Assembly (NCBI GenBank): GCA_009783365.1
Contig: WRHG01000002.1
Span: 1 to 31,752, forward strand
Direction of reading: 5' to 3'
DNA from: Clostridia bacterium
GTDB taxonomy: Bacteria > Bacillota_A > Clostridia > Christensenellales > Aristaeellaceae
DNA length: 31,752 nt
The position numbers and the translations under genes were made by a program. The notes beneath the pieces are model-generated. The model was not told the DNA's origin, did not search any database, and saw only the letters and a list, made by a program, of their open reading frames with translations. Positions 24,911 to 31,752 of the stretch are shown piece after piece (position 1 is the first letter of the stretch; the number at the start of each line of letters is the position of its first letter).

Positions 24911-26113
24911 ATGAAAAAACTCTTGGCTCTGCTCCTGGTTTCTCTTCTGGTGGTTCCGCTGGCCGCCTCGGCGGAGGCAACGCTGACCATGGGCTCCTGG
25001 CGCCCTGACGACTCCGTGCAGATGAACGAGTTGCTGGCCGCCTACAAGGAGATCGCGCCCGATGTCACCATTTCCTTCGAGCCAACGATCAATGTCGATT
25101 ACAATGCCACCCTCCGCCTACAACTGGATAGCGGCACCGGGCCGGATTTGTTCACCACCCGTTCCTTTGCCAACGGGCTCGACCTATACAAGGCCGGTTT
25201 CCTGGCGGATCTGACCGATGTCCCCGGCATCACGGAGAACTTCATCGAGAATAACCGCGCCCCCTGGAGCGATGATGGCACGACCTACTCTCTGCCTTTC
25301 GCCGCGGTTTCCCACGGCGTATACTACAACATCGATATCTTCAAGGCCAACAACCTGACTGTACCCGCCACTTGGGAAGACTTCATGGCCGTATGCCAGA
25401 CCCTCAAGGATGCGGGAATCATCCCCATTGGCAATGGCGTGGCAGACGAGTGGGACATCCTGGAGTGCGTATTTTGCAGCATGATCTCCAACTACATCGG
25501 CGGCGCCGAGGAGCGCGTCAAGTTTGAAACCGGCGAGCGCAAATTGACAGATCCCGCGTTCGTGGAAGCCCTCGTCGATTTGCAGAGCCTTGCGCAGTAC
25601 CTCCCCGCCGACTTTAGCGCGGTGGCTTATAATGACGGCAGCAACCTGTTCGGCCTCGGCCAATGCGCGATGTACATCGACGGCTCCTGGTCCGCCGGCG
25701 TGTACGACGACGTGGATTTTGTGTGGAGCGTCTTCCCTGTCCCGGCCCGTGAAGGCCGCGAGACCATCATCCCGTTCCATCCGGATATGGGCATCGCTGT
25801 TAACGCCGCTTCCCCCAATGCCGAAGCCGCCAAGGCTTTCGTCGCGTGGCTCGCCACGCCGGAAGGGGCGCAGGTCGCCGCTGACAAGCTGCCCAAGGGC
25901 TTCTTCCCGATGATCGACGCGTCCATTAACATCTCGGAAGAGCACTGCCAGGCGTTCCTGGCGATGAACGAGGGGAGTCAGACCGATTGCCGCTTCGTGT
26001 TCGCCAAGCTGACGCAGTTGTATACCCCCATGAACCAGGAGATTATCAAGGTGCTTAAGGGCGAGCAGACCCCGGAAGGCGCTGCCGAGGTGCTGGCTGC
26101 GCTGCTGCCGTAA
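24911..26113 (+). CDS. ABC transporter, sugar-type extracellular solute-binding protein (family 1)
   Basis: The protein has 400 residues. AAAGGAGA lies 8 nt before the ATG at 24911. The signal peptide MKKLLALLLVSLLVVPLAASA ends in a signal-peptidase-I type AxA site; there is no lipobox cysteine, unlike most Gram-positive binding proteins. The mature protein shows the family-1 landmarks TLTMGSWRPDDSVQMNELL, DYNATLRLQLDSGTGPDLF, YSLPFAAVSHGVYYNIDIF, PATWEDFMAVCQTLKDAGIIPI and GQCAMYIDGSWSAG, with the late AFVAWLATPEGAQVAAD. It is predicted to bind a mono- or oligosaccharide for the two permeases that follow. Sugar identity cannot be read from sequence alone. Confidence 0.93.
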   Translation: MKKLLALLLVSLLVVPLAASAEATLTMGSWRPDDSVQMNELLAAYKEIAPDVTISFEPTINVDYNATLRLQLDSGTGPDLFTTRSFANGLDLYKAGFLADLTDVPGITENFIENNRAPWSDDGTTYSLPFAAVSHGVYYNIDIFKANNLTVPATWEDFMAVCQTLKDAGIIPIGNGVADEWDILECVFCSMISNYIGGAEERVKFETGERKLTDPAFVEALVDLQSLAQYLPADFSAVAYNDGSNLFGLGQCAMYIDGSWSAGVYDDVDFVWSVFPVPAREGRETIIPFHPDMGIAVNAASPNAEAAKAFVAWLATPEGAQVAADKLPKGFFPMIDASINISEEHCQAFLAMNEGSQTDCRFVFAKLTQLYTPMNQEIIKVLKGEQTPEGAAEVLAALLP

Positions 26114-26136
26114 ACCGGTCCGTCCGTAATGGCAAT

Positions 26137-26167
26137 AAGGGCGCTGGCATTTCCCGCCGGCGCCCTT
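26137..26167 (+). terminator. Hairpin between binding protein and permease genes
   Basis: AAGGGCGCTGGC (26137-26148) and GCCGGCGCCCTT (26156-26167) pair over 12 bp with one G-T pair around a 7-nt loop. Only a short T-run follows, so it may act as a partial terminator or mRNA 3'-end stabiliser that keeps binding protein levels above permease levels. Such hairpins are common at this spot in ABC operons. Confidence 0.6.
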
Positions 26168-26248
26168 TCCTGAATCATATCCATTGACGTTTCAGGCGTG
26201 AGGCGCAAACAATCTGGAACGGAAGCTGGTGTCAAAGGAGGCGATTCC

Positions 26249-27184
26249 ATGCACAATACTGCCCACATCCGCAAATCGCGCTGGAGCCGGTTGGATCCCG
26301 GCGGTTGGTACTGGATGCTCTACTTAGCGCCTGCGCTGGCAGTATACTTGATATTCATGGCTTATCCGCTGCTGGATTCGGTCCGGCTGAGTTTCTATAC
26401 CGGCAACGCGCAAAACCGCGCTTTCGCGGGGCTCTCCAATTACATACAACTATTTACCGGCGGGGAGATCGCGACCCGGTATTGGGGGGCTTTCGGGCAT
26501 ACATGGTATTTCTTTCTCATCCACATGCTGGTGCAAAACGTACTTGGACTCCTGTTCGCGACCATCCTCACCCACCCCACGATGAAGGGACGCACATTCT
26601 ACCAAACCATCATTTTCATGCCTACCACCTTCGCGGTGCTGGTTACCGGTTATCTGTGGCGGCTGTTGCTCAACCCGCTGTGGACCAAAGCCGCCATGGA
26701 GCCGCTGGGGCTGGGTTTCCTGGTAAAGCCGTGGCTGGGCGAACAGGCTACTGCGCTGACGGCGGTTTCACTGGTTTCCTGCTGGCAATGGATCGGCATC
26801 CCGACGATGATGTTCGTGGCTGCGCTGCGCGGCGTTTCCGACGACCTGCTGCAGGCTGCCTCCATTGAGGGGGCGAATACCTGGCATCAGTTCTGGCGCA
26901 TTAAACTGCCGCTGATTATGCCGGTGGTGGGCATGATCGCGATCCTGACCTTTGTCAACAATTTTAACGCGTTTGACGTTGTCTTCGCATTGGCGAAGGT
27001 CAACGGCGCGCCCAACTATGCCACCGACCTTATTGGCACGCTGTTCTACCGCGTAGGAATCGCCGGGCAGCATCCGGTGGGCATACCGGATCCCGGCCTG
27101 GGCGCGGCTATCGCGACAGTGACGTTTGTGATGCTGGCCTGCGGTGTGATCCCGACGCTGAAACTGACGCAGACAAAGGAGTAG
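26249..27184 (+). CDS. ABC sugar transporter permease (MalF/UgpA type)
   Basis: The protein has 311 residues with six hydrophobic segments. The start is the ATG at 26249 with AAAGGAGG 7 nt upstream; an earlier in-frame ATG at 26198 lacks a good site. The first segment is LYLAPALAVYLIFMAYPLLDSV. The EAA loop that contacts the ATPase reads EGANTWHQFWRIKLPLIMP. The last helix is AAIATVTFVMLACGVIPTLKL. It pairs with the next permease to form the membrane channel, with 2 nt between the two genes. Confidence 0.93.
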   Translation: MHNTAHIRKSRWSRLDPGGWYWMLYLAPALAVYLIFMAYPLLDSVRLSFYTGNAQNRAFAGLSNYIQLFTGGEIATRYWGAFGHTWYFFLIHMLVQNVLGLLFATILTHPTMKGRTFYQTIIFMPTTFAVLVTGYLWRLLLNPLWTKAAMEPLGLGFLVKPWLGEQATALTAVSLVSCWQWIGIPTMMFVAALRGVSDDLLQAASIEGANTWHQFWRIKLPLIMPVVGMIAILTFVNNFNAFDVVFALAKVNGAPNYATDLIGTLFYRVGIAGQHPVGIPDPGLGAAIATVTFVMLACGVIPTLKLTQTKE

Positions 27185-27186
27185 CC

Positions 27187-28056
27187 ATGAGTACAAACAT
27201 CCGGATCCCACAAAAGCGGGTGCGCTCTATGCATATGCAGAACCTGCATATCCCTTCGCACATCGTCTTGGCGGTGTGGAGCCTCATCGCGCTGTTCCCG
27301 CTCTATGTGATGGTCATGAACTCGTTTAAGACCAAACGCACCATCTTTGCCGCGCCTTTCGCGCCGCCCGCCGCGTGGAACACCGCCAATTACACAGACG
27401 TCTTTGAAAGCCGTGACTTTTTGGGCTACTTCAAAAACAGCTTTGTGGTCGTGTTTGTTTCTCTGGCGCTGGTGCTGATTTTGGGCTCGCTGGCCGCATA
27501 CGCCTTCGCCAATTGGAAGGGAAAGAGCTCCGGCCCGCTGTTTTTCTTTATGATAGCCGGCATGATGCTGCCAATCAAGATCGGTTCGATCCGCTTGCTG
27601 GAGCTGGTGATCGGCCTGAGGCTGAGCAACACGATCTGGGCGCTTCCGCCGGTCTACCTGGCGATGGGCATCCCGGTGGCGGTCTTCATCCTTACGGAGT
27701 TTATTCGCGGGGTACCCCGCGAACTGATTGAAGCCGGTTTTATCGATGGGGCGGGGCACTCGCGCATCTTTACCATGATCATCCTGCCGCTGCTGCGCCC
27801 GGCGTTGGCCACAGTGGCGATCTATAACCTGGTGCCGTTCTGGAACGACCTTTGGTTCCCGCTCATCTTCATCGGCAACGTAGAATCGCAAAAGACGCTG
27901 CTGCTGGGTGTTACCCGCCTGTTCGGTCAGTACGAGCAGGATTGGTCGAAGATCCTGGCGGTGCTCACACTGTCGGCGGTGCCGGTCATCATGCTGTATT
28001 TGCTGATGAGCAAACAATTTATCAAGGGTATGACGGCGGGGGCGGTCAAGGGGTAG
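27187..28056 (+). CDS. ABC sugar transporter permease (MalG/UgpE type)
   Basis: The protein has 289 residues and six hydrophobic segments. AAAGGAG lies 5-6 nt before the ATG. Typical features are FPLYVMVMNSFKTKRTIF after the first helix, YFKNSFVVVFVSLALVLILGSLAAYAFA, the EAA loop EAGFIDGAGHSRIFTMIILPLLRPAL, and a final helix ending SKQFIKGMTAGAVKG. No ATP-binding subunit is encoded in the operon, so an MsmX-type shared ATPase elsewhere in the genome probably powers it. Inference, based on known Gram-positive sugar importers. Confidence 0.93.
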   Translation: MSTNIRIPQKRVRSMHMQNLHIPSHIVLAVWSLIALFPLYVMVMNSFKTKRTIFAAPFAPPAAWNTANYTDVFESRDFLGYFKNSFVVVFVSLALVLILGSLAAYAFANWKGKSSGPLFFFMIAGMMLPIKIGSIRLLELVIGLRLSNTIWALPPVYLAMGIPVAVFILTEFIRGVPRELIEAGFIDGAGHSRIFTMIILPLLRPALATVAIYNLVPFWNDLWFPLIFIGNVESQKTLLLGVTRLFGQYEQDWSKILAVLTLSAVPVIMLYLLMSKQFIKGMTAGAVKG

Positions 28057-28282
28057 GGCAGTGCGGCAGGCCGGCCGTCATTTCAAACGTACCCCCGTCC
28101 CGTTGGAATGGAGAGCAGCCGTCGGCATTCGCCACCACGGGCGCGTCGTTCTCCACACGCCGTGAAACCGTTTCTGTTTCGCTTTCCGGCGTGACTTCCG
28201 CGATGCCGTTTTCAGAAAATCGAAAGCCGCTTCGAACGCTGCGCTGGAGATAATGATGAACGCGGGAAGGAATGGTTGAATC

Positions 28283-29002
28283 ATGAAATGGATTCTGCTC
28301 ATTGTGTTAGGGGTTGTGCTGCTGGCGGCCGTCATCGTACTGATATATCTGCTTCCCGTTCTGTTAATGACTCCGGCCGAAAGCGGTGAAATTCTTAACA
28401 CCGGTATCATCGCTCTTCGAAACAACCGAAACTGTCTGTACTTCATAGAAACAAGCGACGGTTTTATTTTGATCGACGCAGGCTCGAACGCGAATGCGAT
28501 TCAAAACGACCTGTCGGACATGGGAATCGATGGATCGAAGGTGAAGCATATTTTGTTAACTCATTCCGATTCTGATCATACCGCGGCAATCCCTTTGTTC
28601 CCAAACGCGCAAATATATCTGGGAAAAGATGAGTTGCAGATGGTCGACGGTACTAAAAGGCGCAGTGCTTTTGGCTTTAACGCATTGCCGGGCGGCGTGC
28701 GCTTACCCGATTTAACTCCTCTTGAGGATGGCTGTGTATTACGGTTGGGCGGGCAAACCGTCGAATGTCTGAAAGCTCCCGGCCACACGCCCGGTTCAAT
28801 GCTCTATCTTCTGGACGGGAAATACTTGTTTACAGGAGACGCCTTTAAAGTGCGCAACGGCGTTATCGAAGAGCATCCTTTCACGATGGATCATGAAACT
28901 GCCGATGCGTCCGTCCAAAAACTCCAGGAGGCCGTCAGCGGAAGTCAAATCGTAATCACATCCCACTACGGTTTTTTCAAGCCGGAAGCAATCAAACAGT
29001 AG
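28283..29002 (+). CDS. Membrane-anchored metallo-beta-lactamase-fold hydrolase
   Basis: The protein has 239 residues. Residues 4-28 form a single membrane anchor (ILLIVLGVVLLAAVIVLIYLLPVLL), which would place the MBL domain outside the cell. The domain has DGFILIDAG, the metal motif THSDSDHTAA, then CLKAPGHTPGSMLYLL, YLFTGDAF and a final SHYG. In the usual HxHxDH motif the second His is Asp here, as in some ComEC-like members, so one metal ligand of the site differs. Its substrate is not predictable. GGAAGGAAT lies about 10 nt before the ATG. It follows the permease by 226 bp with no clear promoter found. Confidence 0.85.
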   Translation: MKWILLIVLGVVLLAAVIVLIYLLPVLLMTPAESGEILNTGIIALRNNRNCLYFIETSDGFILIDAGSNANAIQNDLSDMGIDGSKVKHILLTHSDSDHTAAIPLFPNAQIYLGKDELQMVDGTKRRSAFGFNALPGGVRLPDLTPLEDGCVLRLGGQTVECLKAPGHTPGSMLYLLDGKYLFTGDAFKVRNGVIEEHPFTMDHETADASVQKLQEAVSGSQIVITSHYGFFKPEAIKQ

Positions 29003-29010
29003 CGTGCAAC

Positions 29011-29106
29011 AGGTTCTGTGAACTCGCGGCCTGGGAGGAGAATACACCCGCCGGCACGATCAAGAGCCGGTTGATGAACGCGCGTATTTACCTGTGCAAA
29101 GCAACG
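29011..29106 (+). pseudogene. Relic resembling ECF sigma factor region 4
   Basis: A short frame without a start codon reads RFCELAAWEENTPAGTIKSRLMNARIYLCK in two pieces, ELAAWEENTPAGTIKSRLMN then ARIYLCK. PAGTIKSRLMNAR closely matches the region 4.2 helix PAGTVKSRLNRAR of the intact ECF sigma gene at the right edge of this window. The frame begins inside the preceding MBL gene's last codons and ends after 45 residues at 29142, so it is a fragment rather than a working gene. Confidence 0.45.
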
Positions 29107-29126
29107 CAAACCAACGCGAGTTCACA
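29017..29126. repeat. 12-bp inverted repeats around the sigma relic
   Basis: TGTGAACTCGCG (29017-29028) and its exact reverse complement CGCGAGTTCACA (29115-29126) flank 86 nt that hold the sigma-like fragment. The arms are long enough to be unlikely by chance in such a short gap. They could be terminal repeats of a miniature element or simply pair in the RNA. Confidence 0.6.
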
Positions 29127-29161
29127 TGGAGGGTTACATTTTTCATAATGTAACCCTCCAT
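29126..29161. repeat. Perfect 15-bp hairpin
   Basis: ATGGAGGGTTACATT (29126-29140) and AATGTAACCCTCCAT (29147-29161) pair perfectly around the 6-nt loop TTTCAT. No T-tract follows on either strand. It lies between the MBL gene and the convergent secreted-protein gene, so it may act as a bidirectional transcript end. Confidence 0.7.
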
Positions 29162-29231
29162 ATGAAAGAGTATGAATTCCGCGAGGAGTCGGAAGCGGTC
29201 CTCCCTGAGGCCGCCCATCCGCCAGCCCGCA

Positions 29232-30278
29232 TCAGAAGATTGTTTGGTCAATCACTTTTCCATTATGGGCATCCACGCCGATGCCATACATTTTCGTCCA
29301 ATGATCGAATGTGAGACCTTTCATTCCACCCGCGCCATCCGAGCAATAATCGAATATCCAATAGGGCGTCATCGTCTGCTTTTCCCAATTAAACCGATAT
29401 AGCAGGGTGATCTCCTCGATCGTACACAGCGCCCTATCCTCCATGTTGATAGACCCCGTGGCAGCGATTTTCAGCGCCTCTTCTACCGGTACGAGCGGCT
29501 TTTCGTCGCCGGCGCCGGTCACTCGAAGATTGAATCCGGTTTCTACAAATTCCACCCCCTGGCGCGTAATCAGCACGCACGCCGGCTTTCGGGAATCATA
29601 CACCGTATAGGGCCGGCCGGAAAATGTGGGCGTCAGATTGACGTAATAGCCCTCGTGTTCGCTTGACAGCGGCTCCAGGTATCGTAATGCCCGCTTTCGG
29701 GTTGTCCTGGCCAACCATTCGCTATCTCGCATCGTTTCCTGCATCGCGGCATAACTCGCGCATTCCAGCGTATAGACCGCAGCGCCCTCCGTCGCAACCT
29801 CAATACCAAGCGCCTGCATCAAGTCTGCCGCCTGCCGCACTGCCTCTTCGGGGGTCATGAAGTCCAATACCGCATCTGTGGGCAAGTATTTCTTTGCCAC
29901 ATCGCAACCATCGCCATAACCACCCCCCGGTATCAATTCCAGCAAATAACGGCTCACATACTCAGAATCAAAGCAGATACGCCCGCTGTCTTTTTGAATC
30001 AGCATGTAGTCGTGCTCGCCATCGCCGATACCTACCGTTACATCGCCATTCGCCAAGTCCTCACGGGGACCTTTGCCCGGCATCAGCATCGCTATTGCCT
30101 TTTCAGGGTTGATGATTATAAACTCTCCCCGATGCACCGGCAGGCTTTTGGGAATACCGGCAGGCAATTCCGCATCGCATCGGAAGTACTCGTTTACCGT
30201 AAGCGCCAGTCGTTCCCCCTGCGCGCATACGGGCAACAACAGGCAAACGCATAGAAAAAGCAGGTGGAATCTCTTCAT
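29232..30278 (-). CDS. Secreted protein of the ECF sigma operon, unknown function
   Basis: The protein has 348 residues. GAGGAGG lies about 8 nt before the ATG. A signal peptide (MKRFHLLFLCVCLLLPVCAQG) is followed by two alpha/beta regions. The C-terminal part (PVEEALKIAATGSINMEDR ... ITLLYRFNWEKQTMTPYWIFDY ... MYGIGVDAHNGKVIDQTIF) has the feel of a YycI/PepSY-type fold, with a strand pattern ending in 'V-D-A-H-N-G-K-V-I-D'. The Cys in the hydrophobic stretch is followed by Ala/Gln and is not a standard lipobox. It is the third gene after the sigma factor and the anti-sigma-like gene, 32 bp downstream. It may act with the anti-sigma protein in sensing. Function unknown. Confidence 0.85.
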   Translation of the reverse strand: MKRFHLLFLCVCLLLPVCAQGERLALTVNEYFRCDAELPAGIPKSLPVHRGEFIIINPEKAIAMLMPGKGPREDLANGDVTVGIGDGEHDYMLIQKDSGRICFDSEYVSRYLLELIPGGGYGDGCDVAKKYLPTDAVLDFMTPEEAVRQAADLMQALGIEVATEGAAVYTLECASYAAMQETMRDSEWLARTTRKRALRYLEPLSSEHEGYYVNLTPTFSGRPYTVYDSRKPACVLITRQGVEFVETGFNLRVTGAGDEKPLVPVEEALKIAATGSINMEDRALCTIEEITLLYRFNWEKQTMTPYWIFDYCSDGAGGMKGLTFDHWTKMYGIGVDAHNGKVIDQTIF

Positions 30279-30310
30279 GACGGCATCCTCCTCAACTCAA
30301 ACAGATGGTT

Positions 30311-31426
30311 TTAGTGCGCGGGGATGGTCAGCATCAGCACATCCTCGGGTCCGGCCCCCCAGTCTTCGCTCGGCACGAGGGATAGGGTTTGGGGAAGCTT
30401 CTCAAGCCTTGTTGAGCCGTGCATCACAAAGTGAACATGATCCTCCGAGCTGATACCTCCGCTAAAGGACAACCCCAAAGGAAGCGGCTCGCCTTGGGCG
30501 TCCAACAGTTCAAAGCGAAGCACATTGCGCGAATGAGCGGTAAGCAGTTTGTCTTCCAGTTCCACGACCGTGTACGCAACCTCGTAATAGCATGACAGCG
30601 GCGTCACCAAGAACGAACAGCGATTGATAAGCGCGGCGGTACCGGGGAATGGCTGGCCGCCAACGTCAATGCTGAATTGGGCGATGGGTGGGGTAATCGG
30701 CAGCGTAACGCGGATCGTTTCATTTTGAAGTTCCATTGCGGAGATGTCCTCATCCCCCTCGCCAAGCATCCATTCGAGTACGTATGCGGTAAGCTCCACT
30801 TCGATCGCCGTCTCCTCCGGAGCGGCGGGCAGTTCCATCGCCATGACGATGCGTAAACTGCCGTCGGAGAGCGTCACTGTGTCTCCCATGCCGCCTCCGT
30901 TTTCATGCCCAATCACATTCGTCCCCAACTCGGCGCGAATCAGGCGTTTTTGGTCTTCCCGCGCTGCTCTTTGGTAACTCCTGCGGTTTTCCGTATCGTA
31001 GTTCCCGTCGATTGCCATCCAATCCGCGGGCGAATCCCCTAAGCCCATCAGATATGCGCTGTTCAACACCTTCGGCTCTGCCTTTGCGCTCAGGTACAGA
31101 TAGCGGCCGTCGGCAACCGCTTCCTGCACAGTAAAAATCACGTCGCCTGCCACAATGCGCTGGCCCATCACGTTTTGCTTGAGCGCATCCTGCGCTCCCC
31201 CGGAAATATCGACGCCAAAGCGCCTTGTATAAAACTCAAATAGCTTCCAGTCATTAACGGCGGCGTACACGCCGCCGGCGGTAATCAGCAGCGCCAGCAC
31301 AACGCAAACCGCCAAGCGAACGTTTCGTCTTTTCACGGGTTTTACCTCCTCTAGTTGCCGCAGAGCGGAGGAGATGCTCGCTTTGAATCTTTCCGGCGCG
31401 GCGCCATATGCGTCTTGTGGTCTCAT
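30311..31426 (-). CDS. Membrane anti-sigma-factor-like protein (DUF4179-type layout)
   Basis: The protein has 371 residues. Its ATG overlaps the stop of the ECF sigma gene (ATGA), which is the hallmark of sigma/anti-sigma pairs. About 36 cytoplasmic residues (ERFKASISSALRQLEEVKPVKRR) precede one membrane helix (about 37-57, VRLAVCVVLALLITAGGVYAA). A large extracytoplasmic domain follows with beta-rich segments (DVIFTVQEAVADGRYLYLSAKAE, then FSIDVGGQPFPG). This layout matches DUF4179-type anti-sigma or sigma-regulated proteins of Clostridia. It probably holds the sigma factor at the membrane until a signal arrives. No zinc-binding HxxxCxxC anti-sigma motif is present, so it is not a ZAS-type anti-sigma factor. 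Confidence 0.8.
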   Translation of the reverse strand: MRPQDAYGAAPERFKASISSALRQLEEVKPVKRRNVRLAVCVVLALLITAGGVYAAVNDWKLFEFYTRRFGVDISGGAQDALKQNVMGQRIVAGDVIFTVQEAVADGRYLYLSAKAEPKVLNSAYLMGLGDSPADWMAIDGNYDTENRRSYQRAAREDQKRLIRAELGTNVIGHENGGGMGDTVTLSDGSLRIVMAMELPAAPEETAIEVELTAYVLEWMLGEGDEDISAMELQNETIRVTLPITPPIAQFSIDVGGQPFPGTAALINRCSFLVTPLSCYYEVAYTVVELEDKLLTAHSRNVLRFELLDAQGEPLPLGLSFSGGISSEDHVHFVMHGSTRLEKLPQTLSLVPSEDWGAGPEDVLMLTIPAH

Positions 31427-31752
31427 ACCCTTACCATCTCCTCGTCCAGCATGCTTGTTTTAAGTTGCCTTCTCGCCCGGTTGAGCCTTGATTTCACGGT
31501 CCCTGCGGGCAGCCGCAGCATGCGCGCGATATCGGCGAGCGGATAGCCCTCCAGATAGTGCAGGGCCACCGGAAGGCGCAATGAAGCCGGCAGCGCGGTC
31601 AGCGCGTCGTGGAGTTCCGTATCCGCATCGGGCGGCGCAATGCGTTCAGGCAGCGCCTCCATTGCAGCCTCCGAAAGATGCTCCCGCTTGCCTCTTCGAA
31701 GAAGCGCGTAGCACTCGTGGATAAGGATGCGTATGACCCACGTTTGCAGATA
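31423..31752 (-). CDS. ECF-type RNA polymerase sigma factor (N-terminus beyond right edge)
   Basis: The frame is open from the right edge to the TGA at 31423; 109 residues are visible and the N-terminal half of region 2 is outside the window. The first residues YLQTWVIRILIHECYALLRR match the end of region 2 (2.3-2.4). Region 4 follows with HDALTALPASLRLPVALHYL, EGYPLADIARMLRLPAGTVKSRLNRARRQLK. The internal ATG at 31662 is not the start, because the conserved region 2 sequence lies before it. It controls transcription of its own operon in most relatives; its promoter is outside the window. Confidence 0.92.
   Translation of the reverse strand, partial: YLQTWVIRILIHECYALLRRGKREHLSEAAMEALPERIAPPDADTELHDALTALPASLRLPVALHYLEGYPLADIARMLRLPAGTVKSRLNRARRQLKTSMLDEEMVRV

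Noticed and set aside
28057..28282. Frames on both strands covering the gap between permease and MBL gene
   Set aside because: The minus-strand reading GIAEVTPESETETVSRRVEND looks slightly protein-like, but there is no start, ribosome binding site or recognisable family. It could be a decayed gene end; too little to call.

Overview
The window reads as chromosomal DNA of a Gram-positive, moderately GC-rich member of the Bacillota, most likely a gut-type Clostridia lineage. The support is strong AGGAGG-type ribosome binding sites, vegetative promoters with TTGACA/TATAAT-like hexamers and often a TG extended -10, a type III glutamine synthetase, InlB-type B-repeats in secreted proteins, and an ABC sugar importer without its own ATPase. 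No rRNA, tRNA, CRISPR array, IS element or phage gene was seen.

Layout. (1) 1-3412, minus: two secreted proteins with B-repeats; the second runs off the left edge as it enters what looks like a glycosidase barrel. A clear promoter sits at 3540-3568. (2) 3413-4161: AT-rich DNA without a convincing gene. (3) 4162-14101, minus: a tightly coupled six-gene operon (GH127-like protein, DusB-type tRNA-dihydrouridine synthase, two large secreted proteins of unknown function, type III glutamine synthetase, 7TM-PAS-GGDEF diguanylate cyclase). Three junctions are 4-nt stop/start overlaps. (4) 14289-17942, plus: a Dabb-domain protein with a small unknown partner, then a divergent AroA-family protein and an RlmCD/TrmA-type 23S rRNA uracil methyltransferase. 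(5) 17967-22359, minus: a polysaccharide flippase and a P2-type cation ATPase; the ATPase has a leader with a promoter followed by an intrinsic terminator. (6) 22749-28056: a divergent sugar-uptake locus, with cutC and a ROK regulator on minus and an ABC binding protein plus two permeases on plus. Back-to-back extended -10 promoters and a 25-bp operator-like inverted repeat lie between the two arms. (7) 28283-31752: a membrane-anchored metallo-beta-lactamase-fold protein, a short relic resembling ECF sigma region 4, and (minus) an ECF sigma, membrane anti-sigma-like and secreted-protein trio that enters from the right edge.

The most unusual items are an EPSP-synthase homologue with several catalytic positions replaced, a GH127 homologue whose cysteine centre is broken, the odd mix of functions in the six-gene operon, the attenuator-like ATPase leader, and the sigma-factor relic bounded by inverted repeats. 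All family calls come from reading motifs by eye; no database search was possible.
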